From Streptomyces sp. NBC_00525 (GTDB lineage Bacteria > Actinomycetota > Actinomycetes > Streptomycetales > Streptomycetaceae): a DNA stretch of 64,000 nucleotides. Shown here in pieces: positions 27,360-35,356 of the stretch (positions are counted from its first letter, which is position 1; each line of letters begins with the position of its first letter). The notes below the pieces were generated by a model, which saw only the letters and a list, made by a program, of their open reading frames with translations, had not been told where the DNA came from and searched no databases. The translations under genes and the position numbers were made by a program. The DNA is taken from positions 5,022,001 through 5,086,000 of the forward strand of contig NZ_CP107834.1 in NCBI RefSeq assembly GCF_036346595.1, given 5' to 3'.

Positions 27360-28541
27360 TCAGGGGGTCAGCGGCAGCGCGGCCAGCTCCGCGATCGCCC
27401 AGGTGAGCGGTGCGAAGACGACCAGCAGCGCCAGCGCGCGCAGCGCGGTCGCCGCGCGCAGTGCCGAGGCCGGTGCCCCGAGCCGCAGCAGCGCCCTGGC
27501 CGTCTCGGCGCGGGCCTGCCGGGCCTCCAGGGCCGAGGTCAGCAGGGTCGCCGTGGTGCAGCCGATGACGAGGACGGCCCCGAGCGCGGTGAGCGGGCCG
27601 AACGGGCGCGGCCCGGTCCCGTACAGCGCGAACGCGGCGATCACCGCGGAGAGGACCGCGCAGACGATGCCGAGCGGGCGGCCGATGCGCCGCGCCTCGT
27701 CCATCAGGACCCGGCCGGCCAGCAGCCGTACCGCGCCGGGGCGCGCCGCCTGGAGCAGCCGGCCGCACAGATGGGTGAGGCCGGGGCCCGCCATGGCCAG
27801 GCCGATCGCCGTGAGCGTCCAGCCGGCGAGCACCTGGGCCGGGGTGGCGTCGAGCTTGCCGGGCAGCGGGAAGGGACTGCCCCCGGTGCCCCGGCTCGCG
27901 TATGCCTCGACGGCGAGCCCGGCGGCCGTGAGGGCCACGCCCCAGGGGAGCCCGGACGGCGGGGCGGCGGGGGCGGCGGCTTCGGCGCCGGGCACCGGCT
28001 CACCGGCGTCGTCCGTCTCGCGCGCCGCCCGTACGGGCCGGTTGCGCAGGGCCAGCGCGCTGGCCGTCGCGGCGGCCACCGGCACCAGGGCCAGCAGCAG
28101 GAGCACGGCGGCGGCCGGAAGCCGGGCGTCCGCGCCGAGCAGCTCGGCGGCGGCACCGTCGAACGGCAGCCCGGACAGGTCGCCGCGCAGATGGAGGAAG
28201 AACAGCAGCGCCACCACGGAGCCGAGGGTGCACGAGACGGCGGTGGAGACGGCGGCGAGCACGCTCAGCCGCACCGGGCCCAGGCCCACGGCGGACAGCC
28301 CGGTACGCGGCCGGGTGCTCGGGTCCGTACGGGCCACCGCGACGGCGAACTGCACGGTGGCGGCCAGCGGGACGAAGCACCAGAGCAGCCGGAGCACCGA
28401 GCCGGCCGAGCGCGGATGCCCGGCGGCGTACCCGAGGGCGCACAGGAGGAGGAAGCCGACCCCGGCGGAGGCGGCCGCGACCAGCAGCCGCCGCATCAGG
28501 ACCAGTGGATGGGAACCGCGGGCTAGACGGAGAGCGAGCAC
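27360..28541 (-). CDS. ABC transporter permease-like membrane protein
   Basis: 393 residues from GTG 28541, which has GGAGGGG 8 bases upstream and overlaps the ATPase gene by 19 bases. Roughly eight hydrophobic segments in two groups, with a variable Pro/Ala/Gly loop near residues 185–215. FtsX/MacB-type signatures are weak, but the gene order matches MacB/LolCDE-like exporters. Substrate unknown. The frame continues upstream only as an antisense shadow of the ATPase gene. Confidence 0.78.
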   Translation of the reverse strand: MLALRLARGSHPLVLMRRLLVAAASAGVGFLLLCALGYAAGHPRSAGSVLRLLWCFVPLAATVQFAVAVARTDPSTRPRTGLSAVGLGPVRLSVLAAVSTAVSCTLGSVVALLFFLHLRGDLSGLPFDGAAAELLGADARLPAAAVLLLLALVPVAAATASALALRNRPVRAARETDDAGEPVPGAEAAAPAAPPSGLPWGVALTAAGLAVEAYASRGTGGSPFPLPGKLDATPAQVLAGWTLTAIGLAMAGPGLTHLCGRLLQAARPGAVRLLAGRVLMDEARRIGRPLGIVCAVLSAVIAAFALYGTGPRPFGPLTALGAVLVIGCTTATLLTSALEARQARAETARALLRLGAPASALRAATALRALALLVVFAPLTWAIAELAALPLTP

Positions 28542-29260
28542 GCCGCGCGCCCCTCCGGGTCGGATTCGGCGGGGAGCGCGACCGTGGAGACGCGGCGCCC
28601 GTCGAGCATCGGCACCACACGGTCGGCGAGTGCGGCGATCTCCGCGTCGTGCGTGGCGAGGACGACCGTGATGCCGTGCGAGCGGGCGGCGCTGGTCAGG
28701 GTCCGCAGGACGTGGGAGCGGTCGGTGCGGTGCAGCGTCGCGGTGGGCTCGTCGGCGAAGATCACGGAGGGGCCGGCGGCCAGCGCGCGGGCCACGGAGA
28801 TCCGCTGCCGCTGGCTCTGCTGGAGGGTGTGCGGGCGCTTCTTGGCGCACATGCCGATGTCCAGGCGCTCCAGCCACTCCATGGCGGTCTGCCTGGCCTC
28901 GCGGTGCGAGGCGCCGCGCAGCAGCAGGGGGAGCGCGGTGTTCTCCCAGGTGTTCAGCTCCGGGACGAGCTGGGGTTCGGGGGCGATCCAGCCGAACTTG
29001 TCGCGGCGCAGCCGCTCGCGCAGCCGCGGGCCCATGGTGTGCACGGGGACGCTGTTGAACCAGACCTCGCCCCGCTCGGGCACCAGCTGGCCGGAGAGGC
29101 AGTGCAGCAGCGTCGTCTTGCCGCTGCCGCGCGGGCCGGTCACCGCGAGGATCTCGCCTTCGGGGATGCCCAGGGAGACCCCGGCGAGCGCGGGGGAGCC
29201 GTTGTGGGAGTGCTGCAGGGAACGCGCCCAGATCACATCGTTGTCCGGCGGGGCCACCAT
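28523..29260 (-). CDS. ABC transporter ATP-binding protein with degenerate signature
   Basis: 245 residues of LolD/MacB type. Walker A GPRGSGKTT, Walker B SVIFADEPTA and H-loop LATHD are intact. The LSGGQ signature is replaced by LQQSQ (in TLQQSQRQRISVARAL), and the Q-loop glutamine appears to be Pro (FGWIAPEPQLVPEL). ATP binding is likely, but hydrolysis may be weak or need a partner. Start at ATG 29260, with GAGGTG 6 bases upstream, rather than GTG 29269. Paired with the overlapping permease. Confidence 0.88.
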   Translation of the reverse strand: MVAPPDNDVIWARSLQHSHNGSPALAGVSLGIPEGEILAVTGPRGSGKTTLLHCLSGQLVPERGEVWFNSVPVHTMGPRLRERLRRDKFGWIAPEPQLVPELNTWENTALPLLLRGASHREARQTAMEWLERLDIGMCAKKRPHTLQQSQRQRISVARALAAGPSVIFADEPTATLHRTDRSHVLRTLTSAARSHGITVVLATHDAEIAALADRVVPMLDGRRVSTVALPAESDPEGRAACSLSV

Positions 29261-29607
29261 GGCGTACACCTCGGTTCAGATCAGATTCCCGTCCCCCGTA
29301 CGGGGGAACGAAGAGGGGGCCGATCGGTCACTCGGCACCGTAGGGATTCGGATCGCGGTGAGCGGACAGCACGCGGCCCCGGTCCGCCCCTCCCACTCGA
29401 TCGGCCGCATCCGAACTGCGCCGGTCGTATGAGCTGACTGGTGGGGTCACGCGACGGAACGGTCAAGAGCAGGTCAAGGCGGAATCGGTCGTTCAACCGC
29501 TCGAACGATCGCTCCGCTGTTCATATGTGACCTCGCCCCTCGCGGAACGCGGGCTCCCGACTACGCTGGTCGTCTCACCCATTGGACTCACATCAGGAGG
29601 GGTGGCC
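29261..29607. promoter_or_regulatory. Divergent control region of the ABC exporter and aldehyde dehydrogenase
   Basis: 347 bases without a gene. It holds TCGTTC-N8-GAACGA at 29489–29508 and a TACGCT -10 candidate at 29562–29567 for the dehydrogenase. An in-frame extension of the dehydrogenase to 29527 is possible but lacks family similarity. No other small gene was seen. Confidence 0.5.
29489..29508. promoter_or_regulatory. Candidate operator TCGTTC-N8-GAACGA
   Basis: Inverted repeat with perfect 6-base arms and partly paired flanks, about 55 bases upstream of a probable -10 box for the aldehyde dehydrogenase. The regulator is unknown. Confidence 0.4.
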
Positions 29608-31047
29608 GTGACCGCCGAGGTACGCCGTCTGCGCAACTACATCAACGGGGAGTTCCGGGACGCCGCCGACGGGCGGACGATCGACGTCGTCAACCCGGTG
29701 ACCGAGGAGGTCTACGCGACCTCGCCGCTCTCCGGCCCCGCCGACGTCGACGCCGCGATGGCCGCCGCCGCGGCCGCGTTCCCCGCCTGGCGCGACACCA
29801 CACCGGCCGAGCGCCAGCGCGCCCTGCTCAAGATCGCCGACGCCTTCGAGGAGCGGGCCGAGGACCTCATCGCCGCCGAGTCCGAGAACACCGGCAAGCC
29901 GATCGCGCTGACCCGCACCGAAGAGATCCCGCCGATGGTGGACCAGATCCGCTTCTTCGCGGGCGCCGCCCGGCTCCTGGAGGGGCGTTCGGCCGGTGAG
30001 TACATGGAGGGGCTGACCTCCATCGTGCGCCGTGAGCCGGTCGGCGTCTGCGCGCAGGTCGCGCCGTGGAACTACCCGATGATGATGGCCGTCTGGAAGT
30101 TCGCCCCGGCGCTCGCCGCGGGCAACACCGTCGTCATCAAGCCGTCCGACACCACTCCGGCGTCCACCGTGCTGATCGCCGAGATCATCGGGCAGATCCT
30201 GCCCAAGGGCGTCTTCAACGTCATCTGCGGCGACCGCGACACCGGCCGCGCGATGGTCGAGCACCGCACCCCGGCGATGGCCTCCATCACCGGCTCGGTA
30301 CGGGCCGGCATGCAGGTCGCCGAATCGGCCGCCAAGGACGTCAAGCGGGTCCACCTGGAGCTGGGCGGCAAGGCGCCCGTCGTCGTCTTCGAGGACACCG
30401 ACCTCGCCAAGGCCGTCGAGGACATCGCGCTCGCCGGCTACTTCAACGCCGGCCAGGACTGCACCGCGGCCACCCGCGTCCTGGTCCACGAGTCGATCCA
30501 CGACGAGTTCGTCGCCGCCCTCGCCAAGGCCGCCGCCGAGACCCGGACCGGCAGCCCGGACGACGAGGACGTGCTCTACGGCCCGCTCAACAACGCCAAC
30601 CAGCTGGCCCAGGTCAGCGGCTTCATCGAGCGCCTTCCCGCCCACGCGCGGGTCGAGGCCGGCGGCCACCGGGTCGGCGACAAGGGCTACTTCTACGCCC
30701 CGACCGTCGTCTCCGGGCTCAAGCAGGACGACGAGATCATCCAGCACGAGGTCTTCGGACCCGTCATCACCGTCCAGTCGTTCCGCGACGAGGCCCAGGC
30801 CGTGGAGTGGGCCAACGGCGTCGAGTACGCCCTCGCCTCCTCGGTGTGGACCAAGGACCACGCCCGCGCCATGCGGATGTCGAAGAACCTCGACTTCGGC
30901 TGCGTCTGGATCAACACCCACATCCCGCTGGTCGCCGAGATGCCGCACGGCGGTTTCAAGAAGTCCGGTTACGGCAAGGACCTGTCGGCCTACGGCTTCG
31001 AGGACTACACGCGCATCAAGCACGTCATGACGTCCATCGAGGGCTGA
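29608..31047 (+). CDS. Gamma-aminobutyraldehyde-type dehydrogenase
   Basis: 479-residue NAD(P)-dependent aldehyde dehydrogenase. Catalytic Cys is in FNAGQDCTAATR and the general-base Glu in HLELGGKAP. PWNYPMMMAVWKFAPALAAGN and NTHIPLVAEMPHGGFKKSGYGKD resemble PuuC/PatD enzymes that oxidise 4-aminobutyraldehyde to GABA. GTG 29608 follows AGGAGGGG at ideal spacing; longer in-frame starts exist. With the gabT gene 8 kb away it suggests putrescine-to-GABA catabolism. A strong terminator follows. Confidence 0.85.
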   Translation: MTAEVRRLRNYINGEFRDAADGRTIDVVNPVTEEVYATSPLSGPADVDAAMAAAAAAFPAWRDTTPAERQRALLKIADAFEERAEDLIAAESENTGKPIALTRTEEIPPMVDQIRFFAGAARLLEGRSAGEYMEGLTSIVRREPVGVCAQVAPWNYPMMMAVWKFAPALAAGNTVVIKPSDTTPASTVLIAEIIGQILPKGVFNVICGDRDTGRAMVEHRTPAMASITGSVRAGMQVAESAAKDVKRVHLELGGKAPVVVFEDTDLAKAVEDIALAGYFNAGQDCTAATRVLVHESIHDEFVAALAKAAAETRTGSPDDEDVLYGPLNNANQLAQVSGFIERLPAHARVEAGGHRVGDKGYFYAPTVVSGLKQDDEIIQHEVFGPVITVQSFRDEAQAVEWANGVEYALASSVWTKDHARAMRMSKNLDFGCVWINTHIPLVAEMPHGGFKKSGYGKDLSAYGFEDYTRIKHVMTSIEG

Positions 31048-31064
31048 GCACCACCCGCCCCAAC

Positions 31065-31098
31065 GGCCCTGTGCGAACCGGCCTGTTCGCACAGGGCC
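31065..31098 (+). terminator. Terminator after the aldehyde dehydrogenase
   Basis: Perfect 14-bp stem (arms 31065–31078 and 31085–31098) with a 6-nt loop, 17 bases after the stop. No U tract. Confidence 0.75.
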
Positions 31099-31163
31099 GC
31101 GGCGTGTCCGCACCCGGCGGGGGCGCCGTGAAGGGGCGGCGAACACGGGCGTACGCTGCGGAC

Positions 31164-31703
31164 ATGAGCGAGCGAATCGCCTTGCGACGGCGTATACGCG
31201 TGTGGTTGGTCGTCTTCATCGTCTGTCTGGTTCTGAGCGGGCTGACCGCCTTCCCGCTCGTCCACGAACTGCGGTGGACCGAGGATCTCCTCACCTCCTC
31301 GGCCTCTCCCGTCCCCGAGCACTTCCCCGGCCTGCTGGAGTGGATCACCCGCGTCCGCACCGGCCTCGACGAGGCCGACGCCCGGTATCCCTTCGTGCTG
31401 TACGGCACCGACTGGCTGGCCTTCGCCCACCTGGTCATCGCGGTCGCCTTCTACGGGCCCTTCCGCGACCCCGTCCGCAACATCTGGGTGATCGAGTTCG
31501 GCATGATCGCCTGCGCCGGGATCATCCCGCTCGCGCTGATCTGCGGCCCGATCCGCGACATCCCCTTCTGGTGGACCGTCATCGACATGTCGTTCGGCGT
31601 CTTCGGCGTGATCCCGCTGCTGATCGTGCACCGCAAGATCAAGCGCCTCGAAGCCCTGGAAACCGCCGGCCGGGAGCCGGCGCCGGAGCCCGCGGCCGCC
31701 TGA
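31164..31703 (+). CDS. Conserved four-helix membrane protein of unknown function
   Basis: 179 residues with about four transmembrane helices: VWLVVFIVCLVLSGLTAFPL, a helix around TDWLAFAHLVIAVAFYG, FGMIACAGIIPLALICG and WTVIDMSFGVFGVIPLLIV. A soluble loop after helix 1 contains FPGLLEWITRVRTGLDEADARYPF (residues about 54–77). No catalytic motif recognised. TACGCT ends 6 bases before the ATG with no Shine–Dalgarno site, so a leaderless mRNA is likely. Converges on the phosphodiesterase gene. Confidence 0.8.
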   Translation: MSERIALRRRIRVWLVVFIVCLVLSGLTAFPLVHELRWTEDLLTSSASPVPEHFPGLLEWITRVRTGLDEADARYPFVLYGTDWLAFAHLVIAVAFYGPFRDPVRNIWVIEFGMIACAGIIPLALICGPIRDIPFWWTVIDMSFGVFGVIPLLIVHRKIKRLEALETAGREPAPEPAAA

Positions 31704-31733
31704 CCGGCCGTCAACCCGTCATGGAGGCCGGGG

Positions 31734-32429
31734 TCACCGGCCTCCACGACGGTCGATCAAGGTGCGGAGCACATCGATCCGGTTGGTGGTGACGGAGTCC
31801 ACACCGTGCCGGATCAGCCGGCGCATCGTCCGGCCGGTGTCCGCGGTCCAGGCCGCCACCAGCAGCCCGTCCCGGTGATTGCGGTCCGTCAGCTCCCGGC
31901 TGACCAGCCCGAACCGGTAGTTCAGCCAGCGCGGCCGGACCGCGTCGAGCAGCGTCGCACGCGGCGGCGCGAGCGTCGTCCACGTCATCGCGATCTCGGC
32001 CGACGGGTCGGCCTCCCGCACCCGCAGCATCGCCTCGGGACCGGCGCAGTAGTAGACCCGCTCACCCGCCCCGCACTCCCGCACCACGCCCACCGTCCGC
32101 CGCACCGAATCCCGCGTCGCGCCCGGCAGATCGACCATCACGCGATGCGACCCGGCGGCGAGCAGGGCCTCCCGCAGCGTCGGCACCCCGCCGCCCGTCA
32201 GCTCGGTCAGCTCCCGGTGGCCGATCCGGTCGAGGCGCACGTCCCGGTCCCACAGCCGCTCCAGCGTGGCGTCGTGCAGCAGCACCGGCACCCCGTCACG
32301 GGTGACCCGGACGTCGATCTCCACCGCGTCCGCCCCCCGTTCGAGCGCCGAGCGGATCGAGGGCAGGGTGTTCTCACGGGCACGGTACGGATCGCCGCGA
32401 TGGGCGACGGCGGTGACAGACGTGGGCAT
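31734..32429 (-). CDS. Glycerophosphodiester phosphodiesterase
   Basis: 231-residue GDPD-family TIM barrel. The catalytic pair is seen in AVAHRGDPYRARENTLPS and AVEIDVRVTRDGVPVLLHDATLERL. The C-terminal GVDSVTTNRIDVLR is also typical. It hydrolyses glycerophosphodiesters to glycerol-3-phosphate and an alcohol. No signal peptide, so cytoplasmic. ATG 32429 chosen; the frame upstream is a shadow of the deaminase gene, from which it is separated by about 20 bases, so both are probably one transcript. Confidence 0.92.
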   Translation of the reverse strand: MPTSVTAVAHRGDPYRARENTLPSIRSALERGADAVEIDVRVTRDGVPVLLHDATLERLWDRDVRLDRIGHRELTELTGGGVPTLREALLAAGSHRVMVDLPGATRDSVRRTVGVVRECGAGERVYYCAGPEAMLRVREADPSAEIAMTWTTLAPPRATLLDAVRPRWLNYRFGLVSRELTDRNHRDGLLVAAWTADTGRTMRRLIRHGVDSVTTNRIDVLRTLIDRRGGR

Positions 32430-32449
32430 GGGCCCATTGTCCCCGGCCA

Positions 32450-33484
32450 CTACCGCCCGGCGTCCGCCTGCCAGCCGGCGGTGTACGTGTCGATCTCGGC
32501 GGCCAGCGCGCGCTTGCCGGCCGGGTCGAGGAAGGACGCCTCCACGGCGTTCTTCGCCAGCGCCGCCAGGCCCCGCTCGTCGAGCTCCAGGATTCGGGCG
32601 GCCACGGCGTACTCGTTGTTGAGGTCGGTGCCGAACATGGGCGGGTCGTCGCTGTTGATCGTGACCAGCACCCCGGCCTGGACCATCTCCCGGACCGGGT
32701 GCCGCTCGATGTCCTTCACCGCCCGCGTCGCGATGTTGGACGTGGGGCAGACCTCCAGGGCGATGCGCCGCTCGGCCAGGTGCTCCAGCAGCTTCGGGTC
32801 GGCCACCGCACTGGTGCCGTGGCCGATGCGCTCGGCGCGCAGCGCGGTGAGCGCGTCCCAGATGGTCTGCGGGCCCGTTGTCTCCCCGGCGTGCGGCACC
32901 GAGTGCAGGCCCTCGGCGATCGCCCGGTCGAAATACGGCTTGAACTGCGGGCGGTCCACCCCGATCTCGGGGCCGCCCAGCCCGAACGAGACCAGCCCCT
33001 CGGGCCGCAGGTCCACGGCGAGCCTGGCGGTCTCCTCGGCGGACCCCAGCCCCGCCTCGCCCGGAATGTCGAAGCACCAGCGCAGCACGACGCCGAGTTC
33101 CCGCTCGGCGGCCTTGCGGGCGTCCTCGATGGCCTCCATGAAGCCCTGCTCCGGAATGCCGCGCCGGGTCGAGGAGAACGGGGTGACCGTCAGCTCCGCG
33201 TACCGGATGTTCTGCCGGGCCATGTCACGGGCGACCTCGTACGTCAGCAGCCGGACGTCCTCCGGGGTGCGGATCAGGTCCACGACCGAGAGGTAGACGT
33301 CGATGAAGTGGGCGAAGTCGGTGAACGTGAAGTAGTCGGCCAGTGCCTCCGGGTCCGTGGGCACCTTGGAGTCGGGGTGGTGCGCGGCCAGCTCGGCGAC
33401 GATGCGGGGCGAGGCCGAGCCGACGTGGTGGACATGGAGCTCGGCCTTGGGCAGCCCCGCGATGAAGGGGTGCAGGTCGGTCAT
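32450..33484 (-). CDS. Adenosine-deaminase-family enzyme, probably aminodeoxyfutalosine deaminase
   Basis: 344 residues, amidohydrolase fold. Metal and catalytic residues are intact: ELHVHHVGSASPR, SVPHAGETTGP, RIGHGTSA and TINSDDPPMFG. The ELHVHHVGS opening and following Arg differ from true adenosine deaminases. Established knowledge as I recall it: the S. avermitilis orthologue Sav2595 deaminates 6-aminodeoxyfutalosine in the menaquinone futalosine pathway, with a conserved Arg after strand 1 shaping specificity. Orthology here is inferred from motif and neighbourhood. A plain adenosine deaminase cannot be excluded. Confidence 0.82.
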   Translation of the reverse strand: MTDLHPFIAGLPKAELHVHHVGSASPRIVAELAAHHPDSKVPTDPEALADYFTFTDFAHFIDVYLSVVDLIRTPEDVRLLTYEVARDMARQNIRYAELTVTPFSSTRRGIPEQGFMEAIEDARKAAERELGVVLRWCFDIPGEAGLGSAEETARLAVDLRPEGLVSFGLGGPEIGVDRPQFKPYFDRAIAEGLHSVPHAGETTGPQTIWDALTALRAERIGHGTSAVADPKLLEHLAERRIALEVCPTSNIATRAVKDIERHPVREMVQAGVLVTINSDDPPMFGTDLNNEYAVAARILELDERGLAALAKNAVEASFLDPAGKRALAAEIDTYTAGWQADAGR

Positions 33485-33607
33485 CGGGGCCTCCGGTGGA
33501 CGTGGAGAGATAAGGGCTCCGGCCCGCGGGACGGCCGGGACGGGGGACGGGAGTCATCGTAGGACGGGCCCGGTCGTAGCATGACCGCATCACGATGGGG
33601 GAGGCCC

Positions 33608-34561
33608 ATGTCAGACAACGCAGAGCAGCCGGTGGACGGGGCCACGCCGATAGACCCGTGGGCGCCGCCGGAGCGACGGACGCCACAGGCAGGCGCGGTA
33701 CCCCTGACCAAGAACGCCGCCCCCGCGGACCAGCCGCCCCGGGCGGCCAACGGTCCCGTCCCGCCGGGCGACGGCTCCGGCGCACCCGCCGACGCCGGCC
33801 CACCGGCCGATTCCGGCCACCCCGGCGGCCCCCCGTCCGGCGTGCACGACCAGCAGACGGTCGCCGCCATGCCCGGCATCGGCACCGGACCGACCCCGCC
33901 CGCCGGCTTCGCACCGCCGCAGCCCGGACCGGCCGACTGGTCCGCACCCGGCACCGTGCCCGCGCCGCCGGTCGGGCCGAACGGGCCCGGACAGGCCGTC
34001 CCGCCGGCCGGGCCGCACGGCTATCCGGGCGCCACCGCCCCGATGGACGGCGGGCCCTTCGCCGCGCCCCCGTACGGCTACCCCGGCGCGCCGGGCCCGC
34101 AGGGCCCGCCCCCGTACCCGCAGTACGGCCACCCGGCCGGGCAGCTCCCGCAGTACGGCTATCCCGGCTACCCCGGTCACGGGAACCCCTGGGGAATGCC
34201 TGGAACGCAGCCCGCGAATGGGCTCGGCATCGCCTCGCTGGTGCTCGGCATCATCGCGACGGCCGGCTTCTGCATGTACGGCCTCGGCATCGTCCTCGGC
34301 ATCCTCGCCCTGATCTTCGGCATCATCGGCCGCGGCCGGGCCCGGCGGGGCGAGGCCGACAACGGCGGGGTGGCGCTGGCCGGAATCATTCTGGGGTCGG
34401 TCGGCATCGTCGTCGGCGCGGCGTTCATCGGCTTCTTCATCTGGGCCGTGAACCAGGACTTCGACGAGGGCGAGGAGGAGTACTACGAGCAGGCGCCCGT
34501 CTCCCTCGTCGTCCAAACGCCCCAGCACGGCCCCGGAGACCACCTCTTCGGGCGCGGCTGA
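33608..34561 (+). CDS. Proline-rich DUF4190 membrane protein
   Basis: 317 residues. The N-terminal about 200 residues are Pro/Gly/Tyr-rich with PGYP/YGYPG repeats, then two hydrophobic segments (GLGIASLVLGIIATAGFCMYGLGIVLGILALIFGI, residues about 208–242, and VALAGIILGSVGIVVGAAFIGFFI), the DUF4190 pattern. The tail is acidic (DEGEEEYYEQ). No enzymatic motif. ATG 33608 follows GGGGGAGG; TAGCAT at 33577–33582 is a possible -10 box. Common in Streptomyces; function unknown. Confidence 0.82.
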   Translation: MSDNAEQPVDGATPIDPWAPPERRTPQAGAVPLTKNAAPADQPPRAANGPVPPGDGSGAPADAGPPADSGHPGGPPSGVHDQQTVAAMPGIGTGPTPPAGFAPPQPGPADWSAPGTVPAPPVGPNGPGQAVPPAGPHGYPGATAPMDGGPFAAPPYGYPGAPGPQGPPPYPQYGHPAGQLPQYGYPGYPGHGNPWGMPGTQPANGLGIASLVLGIIATAGFCMYGLGIVLGILALIFGIIGRGRARRGEADNGGVALAGIILGSVGIVVGAAFIGFFIWAVNQDFDEGEEEYYEQAPVSLVVQTPQHGPGDHLFGRG

Positions 34562-34567
34562 ACGACC

Positions 34568-34603
34568 GACCGGGGCGGCGGGGACCTTCCCGCCGCCCCG
34601 GTC
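34568..34603. terminator. Bidirectional terminator
   Basis: Perfect 15-bp stem (arms 34568–34582 and 34589–34603) with a 6-nt loop between convergent genes. Confidence 0.78.
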
Positions 34604-34609
34604 ACCGGT

Positions 34610-35194
34610 TCATATCGCGGAACCGTCCGCCGCGCCCCACAGCTCCGCGCGCGCCGCCATCAGCGCGAACCCCAGCAGATTCAGCCCCCGCCAGGCCGCC
34701 GGGTCCTGCGCACGCGGGTCGTCCGCCGCGAGCCCGATGCCCCAGATCCGGTCCATCGGACTCGCCTCCACGAGCACCCGGTCCCCGGTGCCCCGCAGGA
34801 ACGCGCCCAGCTCCGCGTTCTGCCGGAACTTGTGCACACTCCCCGCCGTGACCAGGGCGAACCGCTCACGCTGCCAGACGGCGTCGTCGAAGTTCCGGAC
34901 GAGTCGGCCCGCCTTCTTCGCCTGGGCCGGGCTCTTCGCCGCGACGGCCAGCTCCTCCGCCTCCGCGTCGCCGAACAGCCGCGCCTTGCCGGCCATCATC
35001 CAGTGCTCCGCGGAGGCGTAGCCGACGCCGTCCACCGTGAACGGCGAGGGCCACCACTGGCTCAGACAGCTCGCGCCGATGGAGCCGTCCGGGCGCGGAC
35101 GGTGGCCCCAGAAATGCAGATACTTCACTCGCTCACCGCGTGCCGCCAGCGCGGTGAGCTGCTCGACGTCGCGTACATCCCCCAGCTGATCCAT
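34610..35194 (-). CDS. NADAR-domain protein (YbiA family)
   Basis: 194 residues. NADAR motifs: KYLHFWGHRP, CLSQWWPSPFTVDGVGYASAEHWMM, AGKARLFGD, then RNFDDAVWQRERF and GIGLAADDP. The family acts on ADP-ribose-type N-glycosidic bonds; some members remove ADP-ribose from guanine as antitoxins to DarT-like toxins. No DarT-like neighbour is present. ATG 35194 (MDQLGDV) has no clear Shine–Dalgarno site. Confidence 0.88.
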   Translation of the reverse strand: MDQLGDVRDVEQLTALAARGERVKYLHFWGHRPRPDGSIGASCLSQWWPSPFTVDGVGYASAEHWMMAGKARLFGDAEAEELAVAAKSPAQAKKAGRLVRNFDDAVWQRERFALVTAGSVHKFRQNAELGAFLRGTGDRVLVEASPMDRIWGIGLAADDPRAQDPAAWRGLNLLGFALMAARAELWGAADGSAI

Positions 35195-35272
35195 GCCGTC
35201 GAGTCTGTCATCCGCCACTGACAACGGGCCCCGCCGCGCCCGCCTTTCGAGCGGCCCTCACTGCCAGAGGTC

Positions 35273-35301
35273 TTGACAACAGGATTGGTCTGGACCATGT
35301 T
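35273..35301 (+). promoter_or_regulatory. Chitinase promoter with embedded DasR-type operator
   Basis: TTGACA (35273–35278) is a perfect -35 box. Seventeen bases later CATGTT (35296–35301) is a weak -10 box. TGGTCTGGACCA (35286–35297) lies between them and matches the dre consensus TGGTCTAGACCA with one change. DasR binding there would block RNA polymerase until an aminosugar phosphate is present. Established family logic; binding not tested here. Confidence 0.85.
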
Positions 35302-35356
35302 GTGCGCGCCGCATCAAATTCCTCTCCGCGTCAATTCCCCCTGTACGGAGGCCGTT

